Part shown: one piece after another, positions 20,334-31,339 of the stretch
Position numbering within the stretch: the stretch's first letter is position 1
How the letters are laid out: each line of letters starts with the position of its first letter
NCBI GenBank assembly: GCA_922989275.2
Contig: OV277863.1
Coordinates: 85,165,881-85,229,880, forward strand
Direction: 5' to 3'
Length of the DNA stretch: 64,000 nt
DNA from: Gari tellinella
Taxonomy: Eukaryota; Mollusca; Bivalvia; Cardiida; Psammobiidae
Position numbers and translations under genes: made by a program
The notes under the pieces: generated by a model
The model's input: the letters and a program-made list of their open reading frames with translations, nothing else
The model's database searches: none
Told to the model about the DNA's origin: nothing

Positions 20334-21211
20334 CCGTAATTTCCGGCAATAAGCCCGCACCTTTAGATAGCCCGCATCCGGCATATTGCCCGCAGAAAAC
20401 TTAAAAATGAAAAGCGTTTCGGCAAATAAGCCGCACGCATATTGTGAAACTTATTTAAGATTCACCGCTATAAGGAGTAACATGGACTACATGTAACTCC
20501 CGACCGTTATCAACGTTAAATGTTGGATGGTGCTGAATCATTATTCTATTCTATGTTTTATTCGGATCTCTATTCTACTGAAAACGGTAAATTGTTAGAA
20601 CGTTAGTGACCGATGAAAACAGAGTGGATCAAAATGGTTGTATTTGTTGTGAATACATCTAGACATTGTCGGGTATGACAAGTTTTCATGTCATTCGCGG
20701 TTTGATAAACCCGTGAAAACTTACTCAATGCAGTCCGTTTGCTGTTGGAGAACATTAAAGCATTGGCGATTGTATTGGTTGTATTGTTCTTCATGGACCC
20801 TATTGTAGTTTGTGTTTTGTTCATGCACTAAATTTAACCCGTTACCTGTTAACCGCGACTTGTGTAAAAGTTGCAAACAGTTTTGACTCTGTTTAACCGC
20901 CGAGAAAATCAGCGTCTAAACAGGATCCACATCATTTCTCATTCGTATAAATGTAATTTCCTTACTTAAGAGGTATGGAAAAAATTTGTAGTAATGCTAA
21001 CACAAACTTTTTAAATGTCCTCTTTTATTACAATTTGAAAGAAACGGCAACATTTAGCTCCTCGTTACACAATCTCTATTATTTGATTTTTTTCTGCAAT
21101 CCCGATGGGTAAAAAGATTCGTCATATAGCCCGCTCCGTGAGATAATCCGCAGGCACTTTCTTGACTGTAAAAAATGAGATAGCCCGCGGTCTTATTGCC
21201 GGAAATTACGA
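20334..21211. mobile_element. 878-bp TIR element (TA target)
   Basis: The left end CCGTAATTTCCGGCAATAAG and the right end reverse complement TCGTAATTTCCGGCAATAAG are flanked by TA. The subterminal regions repeat atagcccgc / aagcccgca / taatccgcagg at both ends. The interior has no transposase frame. The ends resemble Tc1/mariner-type MITEs; the repeated gcccgc blocks may be subterminal binding sites. Confidence 0.8.
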
Positions 21212-21213
21212 TA

Positions 21214-22170
21214 AGCACCTACTATAACCCTGATGAATGTGCATGCTACGATACGAACTTTGCAATTGAAAGGTTATACCAGATTTGCAAAAATTAATTT
21301 GATTATCTTGAACGTATCTAATAATACATGTACTGAAAGTGTAACAGAGTCAAACTAGAGCGTCGAAGCTCTTGCGGAGTTACATGTACGGCACTTAACT
21401 CGTTTCATTGGTTGTGGTGTTTCGAAAGAAGTTATTTTGTCTTCACATCACTTGGAAATATTGTTAAGAAGTTAGTTTTGTTTTTTCCAACAATGTTCCG
21501 GTAAAGGTTATTCATCATCTACTAAAGTCGTTTAAAAGTTTCGATTTTTGAAGTTAATGAAAGTCTTTAACTTTAACTTGTTGACAACGATGGCATCTGT
21601 CCTTCCAAGTAAACCCCATCTAAGCACCGGTTATGAATTGTTGGCACATTTGAATTATTGTGACTATTATACTGTTGATTTACAATGTGTCTGGAAGTAA
21701 ATGACATATACAGCCAGCGCGAAACGTTAGAAAGTAAAAACGATACATTTGTCTTTACATGAATTCTGAGATGCCTGTTTTAGACTCGTTTCATTGAATG
21801 AATCATGATAGCCGGGCCACCGATATGTTATTGTGTCAGTCTGCATGTAATGTAGTGTGACAATTGTCATTAAAAGAGAAAATGAGTTAAGTTCCTTCAC
21901 TTGCAACGATACATTGCTAGATGTTATAGTTTTCATAACATTACAGATGAATATGTTTTACGGTAATACTTTTATAATTAAAGTTGTTTCTGTCATACCA
22001 AAATGCTAATTGGCGTTTGCAAAACTCTGCGTCCGATGTTTATTTACGGTATTTGGAAATGTAAATTTGGTTTTCATTCGCAATAAATGGCTTAATATAT
22101 TAAATCAAAGCACTGAAAGTACTGAATTGGCGTTTGTCTGTAGAATTATGTTGGCCTGAGTTAACCATGT
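21214..22170. other. Unannotated stretch
   Basis: No gene, RNA or terminal-repeat signal that I can support. Confidence 0.4.
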
Positions 22171-22174
22171 AAAA

Positions 22175-22745
22175 CTTGGTGACCTAGCTTTTAAGCCGAC
22201 ATTGGTCACATGACCCACATTCAATCTTGATCTACAGTTCAATGAGGCAATCATTTTGACAAAGTTTCATTAAGATCCGATGAGACCTGTAGCCTCTTGA
22301 GTGTTAACAAGGTTTTTCCACGGATTGACCTTGTGACTGAATTGTTTATCAGACATAACTCACATTCAAATTTGACATAGATTTCATTAAGGCAAACATT
22401 TTTTACTAAGTTTGATTTAGATCTAATATAAGATTAGTAGCCTCTAGAGTGTTAACAATATTTTTCTATGATTTGACCTTGTGACCTAGGTTTTGGCCAG
22501 ACATGACCTACAGTAAATGTGACCTTGATATTGGTTTTTTTTGGGGGGAGGGGGGCAAATAGTTTGACCAAGTTTCATTAAGATATATTGTGATGTGTAG
22601 CCTCTAGAGTGTTAACAAGGTTTTTTATGATTTGATCTAGGGACCCCAATTCAATATTGTTCTAGGTTATTCAAAGACATGCCTTCATGAGCATCGAGTG
22701 AAATTTGTAGCCACTAGAGTGTTAAAAGAATATTTTTCGAAAAAA
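22175..22745 (+). repeat. Degenerate tandem array, about 150-bp units
   Basis: Four diverged units have markers at 22181, 22334, 22483 and about 22642. Each has gacctag-ttttgacc, aagtttcattaagatc, gtagcctctagagtgttaac and a tttttc stretch. It is the same family as the array at 24643-25362 but more decayed. Confidence 0.75.
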
Positions 22746-23440
22746 ACGCCCTGGGGCTGCCTCCCCGCGGACAATTTCATTCAAATGCATATACGATTGG
22801 CTGTTTCCTCTCACTGCCCGGCCTTGAGCCACAAATGTAACTACATGTATAGGGAATCAACCTGCTAGGCATTGGTATTGTTTGGATGATATGGTGCGGC
22901 GATGCTTATGGCTATATTTCAGCCTCTGACTCGGGACCTATATTGAGGTAAATGTAAACACTGCCGCACAGTATCGATCAAACTTTCGCAGTACTGACGT
23001 GGAAACAAAGCAACCATTTTCCTGCAGGGGAAAAATAATTCGTATCCCGCGCTAGACTGCCCCTTATTGCTGGTATCGCTATAAGTAAACCTGCAATTGC
23101 ACTATGCTTACATATCATTACACATCTCCCAATTAGCGCCGATCAGCTGGTAGTCAGTGCTTGAGTTGCAGGGCGGCAAACCACTTGCAAAGCAAACGTT
23201 ATACTTAATTTAACCAATCGCTGCATAGGGTTCCTAACTTGCTCACGTGTACATGTTCATCGCGTGATCTCCAGATCTAGCCAATTAAATCCGGGTTCCC
23301 AGCCAGGGAGCTATTACGCCTTTGTTTTAGAATCACAAAATTTGTGGACTTTAAATAGAGAAGCAGGTCTGCTAAATCTTTTTTAATGTTAGTCCAAAAT
23401 CCTGAGCACCAATGTGGGACTTTATTTCCAACAATTTTTA
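22746..23440. other. Unannotated, moderately GC-rich
   Basis: The segment is more GC-rich than its surroundings around 22750-23290 (ctggggctgcctccccgcgg; tgccgcac), but I cannot assign it to a gene or repeat family. Confidence 0.35.
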
Positions 23441-23456
23441 AGTCTTTGGTATGACT

Positions 23457-23522
23457 CGACCGGGGATCGAATCTACCACCTCCCGTACTGCAAGCAGACG
23501 CTCTACCACTGAAATATGCAGG
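23457..23522 (-). repeat. tRNA-derived SINE head
   Basis: On the minus strand it reads ttcagtggtagagcgtctgc (A box) and gattcgatccccggtcgag (B box), with the loop position reading GCA (Cys-like). The anticodon and acceptor stems do not pair well, so it is a SINE head or tRNA pseudogene. The sequence downstream on the minus strand (tcataccaaagactt) may be the SINE body. Confidence 0.6.
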
Positions 23523-24642
23523 CGGTCTGAGCTAAGCAGGCTGTCACAAGGAAACTTTATTCCATAACAATTTTATAGCTACATATTTCATCTTCAAGCA
23601 AATAACACAAATTATCATTCTGAAGTTGTGGTTTTGTGGTCTCGGTCCTTAGGTAAGTCGCTTCACCACTTTTTAGAAAGACACGCGTACCCCTGTTAGC
23701 ATAAAATGATTTAAAATAAAAAACTCTGGTACATAATTAGTCTTTAACGACTTATCTTCACTATGACTAAATGTTTTAACCTTCAGAAGTCTGAATGTTG
23801 AAAAAAAGTGCGATTTTTAAATATCAGAGGGTACAAAAGCCACTTCCACTCATATTTCAGTTAATCCTTTTTGTAGCATAGTCCGATGTTTTAATCCACT
23901 TCGCGTTGTGTAACCCCAGGTTCATGGATCTGCTTTATAACAAGGCAAACGTTTTTGTCTACATTTTATTTCCTAAATTGTTCCCAGGCACGTCTCTATA
24001 AACCAGCATATCTAACTTCACCCCAACATCTCTCCAAGACCTGTACTTAACGTATCCCTACATCTTGCCAGTTCCAATTCAACCTCAATCCTTTCTAAAC
24101 CCACTTAACAGAGCGCGCATGCTCGTTATATACAGTCTGTAGGAACTCGACTGAATAACGCCAGAGCTACGTAACACATTCCAGCCACGTCCTAGCAACG
24201 TAACCAGGCATCTTCTTAGGTCTCTGGCTCCCTTATATGGCAATCGACCCCCAGCTCATAACCAAATATGTAATTGAGGTGGGCGATTGACGTAACATCC
24301 GTTGTTACGCAATTTGCATAACGGAAGCGTGGGATGACATGAAGTTGCCTTTTGCGGGATAAGGGGAGTTACCAAAGTCTTACTAACCAGTGACGTAGTT
24401 TGACCTTTCGTAATAACCCGAACATTCCAGAAGGCGTGACGTAGATTGAGTAATATTAAATATAGTAACATAATGCTAAAAATAACCACCGAATACATAA
24501 CAGGTTTCTCCAGCATTTTCTGTCTGCTGCTACATGTATAAGGTAACTACGTTACATTTTTTGTGTCCTAAAAAGGGAATTTTGTAATGTTTTTGATAAT
24601 AGAATGTGTATCAAAATGTGTTTTAATGGCATGTACCAAAAA
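23523..24642. other. Unannotated stretch
   Basis: No supported feature. An 86-codon minus frame at 24256-24516 has no recognisable domain. Confidence 0.4.
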
Positions 24643-25400
24643 ACAAGGGCCACCATGGCCCTAAATCGCTCACCTGGTTCACCATGTAAAATTAAACTAT
24701 AGTGATCTAGATTATGACTGGACATGACCCACAATCAACCTTTAGAGTGTTAACAAGATTTTTCTATAATTTGACCTAGTGACCTAGTTTTTGACCAGAC
24801 ACAATCCACATTTGATTTTGACCTAGATTTTATGTAGGCAAACATTCTGAAAATATTTCATTCAGATCTAACGAGATTTGTAGCCTCTAGAGGGTTAACA
24901 CTGTTTTTCTTTGATTTGGCCTAGTGACCTAGTTTTTGACCCAACATGACCGATATTCGAACTTGACCTATATATCAATTGGGCAAACATTCTAACTAAG
25001 TTACATTAAAATCCAATAAGATGTGTAGCCTCTAGAGTGTAAACAAAGTTTTTCTAAGATTTGGCCTAGTGACCTAGTTTTTAACTGGATATGACCCACA
25101 TTCGAACTTGACCTAGATTTCATCAAGACAAACATTTTGATTAAGTTTCATTAAGATCCATTGAGATTTGTAGCCTCTAGAGTGTTAACAATGTTTTTCT
25201 ATTTTTTGACCTAGTGACCTAGTTTTTGACCGGACATGACCCACATTCAAACTTGACCTAGATTTCATCAGGAAAACCATTGTCATGAAGTTTCATGAAG
25301 ATCGGATGAAATTTGTAGGCGCTAGAGTGTTAACGAACAAATGTGAACGGACAGACGGACGGTGATTGCCGTACCTGAATATATCGGTCCAGCGTAATAT
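24643..25400 (+). mobile_element. 145-bp tandem array with ACGG end, pearl-like element
   Basis: The head acaagggccaccatggccct contains the palindrome ggccaccatggcc. The marker gacctagtttttgac recurs at 24781, 24926, 25071 and 25216, a period of exactly 145. The last unit runs into ggacagacggacgg (25349-25362). The order head, core tandem repeats, short ACGG-type microsatellite and 3' tail matches 11904-13359, so this may be a second element of the same structural class with a different core. The regular period implies recent homogenisation. Confidence 0.65.
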
Positions 25401-25445
25401 ATTCAGTTTCATACTAAATACCCAACCTGTTTATCCAGCAAAAGA

Positions 25446-25519
25446 GTGTGTGTGTGTGTGAGAGAGAGAGAGAAAGAAATAGAGAGAGAGAGAATGAGAG
25501 AGAGAGAGAGAGAGAGGGT

Positions 25520-25577
<58 letters not shown>
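25446..25577 (+). repeat. (TG)n(AG)n microsatellite
   Basis: About 7 TG repeats are followed by about 115 bases of nearly pure AG with a few interruptions (aaagaaatag, aatg, ggtg, ggg). Length polymorphism is likely. Confidence 0.95.
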
Positions 25578-25581
<4 letters not shown>

Positions 25582-25840
25582 TTATCTATTAACTTTTATG
25601 ATTTTAAATATAGTATACTAAACTGGCTTCGTGTACCGTCATTCTTTTATTAAGTGATCACTAAGTGAAGTAGCAGTGGACTTTGAAAACAGGAGACTGA
25701 TTTATGCAGTTGTTTGCCTTATTCCTATCAAACTGAATATTTTGTTATAAAAAAGATCGGTCAAGGTCAATGGTGGACGATGGTCGAATTTCAAACTTTT
25801 TACAGATAAGAAAATAGTATTATTATAGTAAGTTATCCAG

Positions 25841-26130
25841 ATGGCAGGTAAAGAAACTATTGAGTCGGCTGACATGAACTGTATCGAAGGCGAAACTAGC
25901 GACCCTGCAAAAACAACTTTTCGTTAGAGGTGAAGAACCGGTTTGATTTAGAAGGTGTGCGGGATAACACCTGGTAAACAGTGCAACGTAAGGCCAAGAG
26001 AAAGAAAGTCAGCACGGGTAGCACTGCTAGTATGGATAGTGCTTCATTCTCTAGGTATATACAGATGAAAAACCTGGTGCGTTTATTCGAGGGCCTCAAC
26101 AGAAATTTCTCAACTTTAAACATAGTTAAT
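25841..26130 (+). pseudogene. LINE ORF1 N-terminal remnant
   Basis: ATG at 25841 begins MAGKETIESADMNCIEG and runs about 25 codons to a stop. With frameshifts it continues as NRFDLEGVRDN, KRKKVSTGSTASMDS and MKNLVRLFEGLNRNFS, resembling the basic, Ser/Thr-rich N-terminal part of ORF1 in LINEs of this type. At about 26130 the sequence jumps to the C-terminal part of the endonuclease, so most of ORF1 and of the endonuclease domain is deleted. It is non-functional. Confidence 0.55.
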
Positions 26131-27637
26131 GTAAACTAGACCCAAAATCTGCGTGATACACAGAGTAAATATACATGTGTTAAAAGCGCTGGATACTGCG
26201 AAGTAGACCACATTTTTTGATACCCGTCACTATTTGATCAGTTTACCGAATTTAACATTGACGATCCAAATATTGTATCAGATCACTGCGTAGTAAATTT
26301 TTCTCTTGGTAAACAGATCCAGACAGAAGTAGCCAATAACGTTTGCCCCGAATATGAAAAGCTTAACTTAAAGTTTGCATGGGATAATGATAAAGCAGGT
26401 TTGTATATAGATTCATTGAAAACTGAGACCGCGAGGGAGACACTGTTCTCTATCACGGAAAATTTAAATACAAACTTAAATAACGAAGATATTCATAATA
26501 TCCTTGATTATTTTTAGGACTTTAGGAAATATTTGTAACCCGTTCTGTAAAATAGTGCAGACAAACGCTAATCCTTCATCGGTTAGAAAACATGTTAATG
26601 GGCCTTGGTACGATAAAGAATGAAGTGCTAAAATAGAGACTTGTATGCAAGTTAAATACATATCGAAAATTAAATAACGAAGAGAATAGAAAAGTAATTT
26701 TACAGAAGCTAGGTCAGAGTATAAAACAATGATTAATAATAAAAAACCAATCCCTACACGATTATAAATTAAAAAAGAAACTTGAATTAATGCGTTACCG
26801 CAATGCAAAACAATACTTGAAATTACTGAAAGTCATCATTTTATTTAAACTCTTCCTACTTTTCAGTATACTTTAAAGCTATCAACGACCCAAATTCAGT
26901 ATTTTTTTCAGCCCGACGATGACATTTTACATTTTAACGATATATATTAAGTATTCAAATAGCCGACGAAGAGATTTTGGCTTGTAAATAATTAAAGTCA
27001 GGAAAAAGCGGCGGTCCCGACATTTTAATAAACGAATTTTTCAAAAACGGAGCTAGCAACTAAGTCTTGATACCATATTCAATGTTGTATTTACCTAGAG
27101 ATATTTTCCTCAAAAATGGTCTGAGGGACACATAATTCCGCTACACAAAAAGGTAATATCAATGCCCCTGAAAACTACAGGGGCATAACTTTACTTATCA
27201 CTTTGGACAAGTTGTTTACCAGAAATTTGAAAACAAGACTTGATAAACGGGCTGAAAACTATGGGGTTAATGTAGAAGCGCAAGCTGGCTTCCGCAAAAA
27301 CATGTGTACAGTCGATAACATATGCATTTTACACGGTGTATTAACCATCTTTTGAATGATAATAAGAAACTCTATGCTTCTTTCATCGACGATAAAAAAG
27401 CTTTCGATTATGTTGGGAGAGAAACCCTATGGTATAAATAAATAAAATATGGAACTACAGGAAATATTCTGGATATAATACAATCAATGTATACACACTT
27501 TAGATCTCGTATAGTTAAACATGAAATCTCCTTAAGCGACAGCTTCTCCTGTGAACGTGGATTAGCTCAGGGTATATCGCCATTCCTATTTTCTATGTTC
27601 CTTAATGATCTGGAAGAAAATTTTGTTGACTTCCACA
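26131..27637 (+). pseudogene. LINE ORF2: endonuclease end, linker and RT first half
   Basis: Conceptual translation with several stops and shifts gives, in order: an endonuclease C-terminus with PNIVSDHCVVNFSLG (the SDH motif); a linker (KLNLKFAWDNDKAGLYIDSL); NDPNSVFFQ-type sequence; then reverse transcriptase blocks KSGGPDILINEFF, PENYRGI(T), AQAGFRKNMCTVDNI, KKLYASFIDDKKAFDYVGRE and SPFLFSMFLNDLEE. The frame ends at NFVDF near 27637, where a foreign retroelement begins. In an intact element RT would continue with the YADD box, found here only after 28656. It is a decayed non-LTR retrotransposon on the + strand. Confidence 0.85.
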
Positions 27638-28655
27638 TTCGTAATAAAACTATTACTGAAAAGCTTCTTAAACAGGGGTATAGATTTCATAAACTTCGTA
27701 AAACATTTTCTAAATTCTTTTATAGAAATCTTCCTCTCATTAACAAGTATAAATGTAACTTAAAGTCTTTTCTGCGGTAAGGTATTTCACATCCGGAGTT
27801 TTATGGTGATGTGATTTACAGAGTTCGTAAGATTCTTGGACATATGCATTTTCAAAACCTATTTGTGAAACGTATTAGATTTTTCCTCAAAAAGATTATG
27901 ATCCAACTATATTGCTGCGCACTTCACGTTTGGTTATCGATCATTCTACAATTGATAACTAAGCTTTCCTCTTTGGTTGTGCGACGACAGACAGGGCTTA
28001 GCACTACATGATGATGTATCTCTAAAGCCGTCTTTAACCGGGAGAGTTATGTCGGATTTTCGTGCTTTGGTTTTTCTCTCCCTCTCTGTCGTACCCTAAA
28101 CCCATCCATGTCTTACAGTTACTCGTGACTACAGACTAGTCGCTTGAGTACAATTTGACCGTTGCCATAGTGGGTTATTTTTAACACGGGCTTGAATGTT
28201 TAATTAATTCCCGTGTTACTGATAATCGTGTCATAGAAATTTTGTTAGATGTTTTACATGTATTTACTTACTGTGCTGGCGGTCTTTTTGATTGTAAGGT
28301 TGTGGAACAGGGTTTATATTTTATGTACACTGTTCGTCTTTATAGGTGAATATAGGAGATAAGAGTGAGGTTGGGCGCCCCTAAACCCAGGTTTAACCCC
28401 CATTTAATCCCCCAGTGGTTGTTAACTAATTAATTTATAATTTATTGTTGATTGCTGCTGACCGTACCAAGGCGGGCTCCTATATTCACTTTGCTTTATG
28501 TTTGTCTTGCGTGTTGTTTTCTATTTAGTGTGTAGATGAGGGAATGGGATTGCGTGTGTGTGTGTGTGTGTGTGTGTGTTATGGTATGACTGTGTGTGTG
28601 TTCTGCTTGAGAGGTGGGTGTATTGTTTGTGTTGCGTTTCCTGCTTGAGTCTTTT
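27638..28655 (+). mobile_element. 5'-truncated retroelement inserted in the LINE RT
   Basis: A short reading begins with KTITEKLLKQGYRFHKLRKT, then FYRNLPLINKYKCNLKSFLR, a stop, then HPEFYGDVIYRVRKILG. After a frameshift it gives DYDPTILLRTSRLVID. These blocks match the C-terminal part of a retroelement ORF that I have seen in bivalve sequences but cannot name securely. A non-coding 3' part follows with gggcgcccctaaacccaggt and a (TG)n run at 28555-28582. The LINE frame stops just before it and resumes just after it, so it is a nested insertion. Boundaries are good to about 20 bases; no clear target duplication was read. Confidence 0.65.
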
Positions 28656-29372
28656 GTATTTATTCGAGGGTATCACTATTGGCATGCTTAAGTTATGTTT
28701 ACTTCTCTACCCAGACGACACTGTTTTTCCCCCACTGAGATAGGGCTACAAGACGGTCTAAATATTTTACAAGAATACTGTCAGAAGTGGAAACTAACAT
28801 TTTATGTTAAACAATCGAAAATTATGATTTTCAAAAAGGGAGGTAATTTGAGACGTAATCTGAGGTTTACATATAACCAGCAAATTGTTGAAATAGTCAA
28901 TTCATTTACATAGCTCGATGTGGTCTTTACAACCGGCGGTGCTTTTAGCGGTACACATGAAGCTTTAGCTGGTCAAGCACTTAAGGTTATTTTTCATGTC
29001 AAATTCTTATAGATGCAAGTTTACAAACTTATCAGTAAGTCATACGTTAGACCTCTTTGATAAACTTCTCCTACTTAACTTGAATTATGGTAGCGAGGTT
29101 TGGGTTTCTCAGAGGCTATTAACATTGAAAAACTTACTTGGTGTCAAAATATGGACACCAAAAAAGCTTATATATGGAGAATTAGGGAGACTCCCACTTA
29201 AGCGATATAGAGTGCAAAACATAATAAAATACTGGTTAAAAATCAGTACATCTTCAGAGCAAAGAAATACCAGAATAGGATACGTTATCATGCTAAATGA
29301 TTTACACTCAACCCCTAACAAACGCTCATTGGTAACATATATTTAGGCTTGTCTGGATAACCTAGGTTTTAA
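28656..29372 (+). pseudogene. LINE ORF2: YADD box region and post-RT domain
   Basis: The translation resumes GITIGMLKLCLLLYPDDTV, where the catalytic YADD is changed to YPDD. It continues LNILQEYCQKWKLTF, KIMIFKKGGNLRRN, NQQIVEIVNSF, GGAFSGTHEALAGQAL and LNYGSEVW, then NIEKL and YGELGRLPLKRYRVQNIIKY. It breaks after ACLDNLGF, where the TTAA element enters at 29373. The order of motifs matches the intact family; stops and frameshifts show long inactivity. Confidence 0.85.
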
Positions 29373-30417
29373 GGTGGTTCGACAGCGGGCGGCCCGCATC
29401 TCGAGTTCCGGAAATGCTGATGACTTTCACCTGATCTTTGCGGCACATGCTTATAGTAGAAAATTTAGATAAAGAAAAGTTTGATCTGCTTCAGTGTCTT
29501 CTCTGTTAGCGCAATTGGTACGGTGCTTGACTTGCAATCCAAAGGTTCTAGGTTCAATTCCCACTCGCTTCAAACTTTTTTTTAACAAATTGTCCGATTT
29601 TAGTGACTAGTCAATTCATAACGCAGTGATAAAAAAGGACAGGCTATGTTTAGTCATGTATTAATGAATAATATCAGATGCAAGTATAGTCAAGTGACAG
29701 CTAAATTTGCGAGGATTTATAGCCTATATGACAGATGGCAGCTTAACACAGGACAAAAGTAATGCTAAAAGATATATCCTAAAGGAGTTTTTATGCATTA
29801 CATTTGTTATGCATTAAGCAATCACTGGCCTTTAAAGATCTTCAGGCTACCGTATTCAATGGTTCCTTATTACAGGTTTGACTTATGGTATTATTTAGAG
29901 CTGACGGCATTTTTAAGTTGAACTCAAGGGAGGTTACTCGTTTTGTGTTAAAATTTTGTCAGAATTTCCGGAAATCATTTATCAAATGTAAATTCTACTG
30001 TAGATTTTCATTAAATTTTTAGACTAGTAGAATTAAGTTATATCTATCTAATAAGATTAAAATTAGTGTATGTTAAACAGCTAGATTTTTTGAAATTTGA
30101 GATTTTCAGAATTTGACTTTTTTAAAATATTGATATTTCAAGAATATATGTAATGAAATACTTTTGTTTGCCCAATATCTCATAGTCTATGTACAGTTTA
30201 CTTGAATGTACAGAAATTATTGAGTTATATCATCTTATAAAGAAAATATTCCTGTTTATTAGAAAAGGAACTTTTCTCGACAAAAGGTCCTGTCAGAAAA
30301 AAACGGCACCGTAACTTTTTTTTATTTTAACGATTTTTCACTCTCCATATGGTATATTTCAATTTAATCAAGGTTTCAAAGAATTCTGACACAGAATAAG
30401 CTGACTCGCGAACCACC
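29373..30417 (+). mobile_element. GGTGGTTCG TTAA element, copy 2 (complete)
   Basis: TTAA flanks both ends exactly (29369-29372, 30418-30421). The terminal repeat GGTGGTTCG is inverted at the two ends and the next bases differ (ACAGCGGGC against CGAGTCAGC). Length is 1045 bp. It interrupts the LINE frame between ACLDNLGF and the following block. The element has no coding frame; it carries a tRNA-like segment at 29501-29572, and the palindromic pair cagatggcagcttaacacag / tgcattaagc. Copies 1 and 3 lie at 11370-13882 and 43113-43851. Confidence 0.9.
29501..29572 (+). other. tRNA-like segment (copy 2)
   Basis: A-box-like gttagcgcaattggtacggt and B-box ggttcaattccc occur at tRNA spacing. The loop position reads cTTGCaa with TGC (Ala-like), while copies 1 and 3 read AGC. 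The acceptor stem does not pair. It is part of the TTAA element, not a free tRNA gene. Confidence 0.65.
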
Positions 30418-30852
30418 TTAATCATGTTTTGCTGTCACAAAGGGTTGGTAATGTTAAGATGTTTCTGGCAACGCTATAAAACAAACTCTCAGACACTTAT
30501 CTACAGTCATGGGATAAAACCCTAAGACAATCAACTATGGGTAAAACTTATAAATTATTTTCAGAATTTGGTTTTAAGGTGCGCTTAGACAAATAAGCGA
30601 TAGCAAAATTCAGACAGGCTTTAACAAGGCTAAGATTATCATATCACAGGCTCGAAATTGAAACCGGTCGGTTGCACAAACCGCAGAAAGTACCTCTTAT
30701 CGAAAAAAAATGTAAGTTATGCAACTCACTAGAGGATAAATTTCATTTTATTCTAGTTTGTTCTTTTAATCAAGAACTTAATAATAAATACATAAAAGAT
30801 TATCATTGGAATCACACTAACAGTGAGAAATTTATCAGCCTATCAAATACTT
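30418..30852 (+). pseudogene. LINE ORF2 C-terminal end
   Basis: After the TTAA element the frame (with shifts) reads SQRVGNVKMFLATL, SWDKTLRQSTMGKTYKLFSE, FRQALTRLRLSYHRLEIETG and PQKVPLIEKKCKLCNSLEDK, then FHFILVC. C-x2-C...H...C is the terminal zinc-knuckle-like motif of this LINE class. The family sequence ends near SEKFISLSNT, where a different repeat (30855-31060) takes over inside the same open frame. Confidence 0.8.
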
Positions 30853-30854
30853 TT

Positions 30855-31060
30855 CCCCAGTCCATTGATGGACTACCCCCATTGTTCTCGATAGGCGAAA
30901 AAAAGCATGCAGCTAATGCTGAGAGCGGGTATACTAATCTCAGTTTACCTGGTAAGGCCCAGATAAACACATGCTCTAGATGCTTTTCAATGATTATTTC
31001 TAACTAAACTTTCAAATAAAAAGGTCGGGTCTCACATGAGACGCTTCAATGGTTCAATGT
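30855..31060 (+). repeat. Interspersed repeat E, copy 1
   Basis: cagtccattgatggactacc, then ttgttctcgatagg and ctcacatgagacgc, recurs inverted at about 46190-46420. The segment fuses in frame to the LINE tail by chance. Confidence 0.65.
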
Positions 31061-31339
31061 GTACAGGACTCATGCCTTTTGCAAGGAAATTGTCTGGCAA
31101 GGCGTTATGACCGAAAGATCGTCAGAAGATGTCTTAAAGTTCCGATGATTAAGAAACTCTGAATAATTTGGCAATATTCATACATAAATTGTTCATCAGC
31201 AGAAATCAATATATGCAAAAGGACTAATTTAGCTAAAGAATCAAGAGTACAAATTAAGACAAGAATCAAGCTACTAAGCTACACGTTTCTTTTTTAGACA
31301 TTATCACCCTGTTGCTATGCCCATTGATATTTATTCCTG

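Noticed and set aside
27487..27780. 97-codon frame as a host gene
   Set aside because: The first half is LINE reverse transcriptase and the second half a different retroelement joined by insertion.
30672..31007. 111-codon frame as a host gene
   Set aside because: The first 60 residues are the LINE ORF2 C-terminus with its Cys/His motif; the rest is interspersed repeat E.
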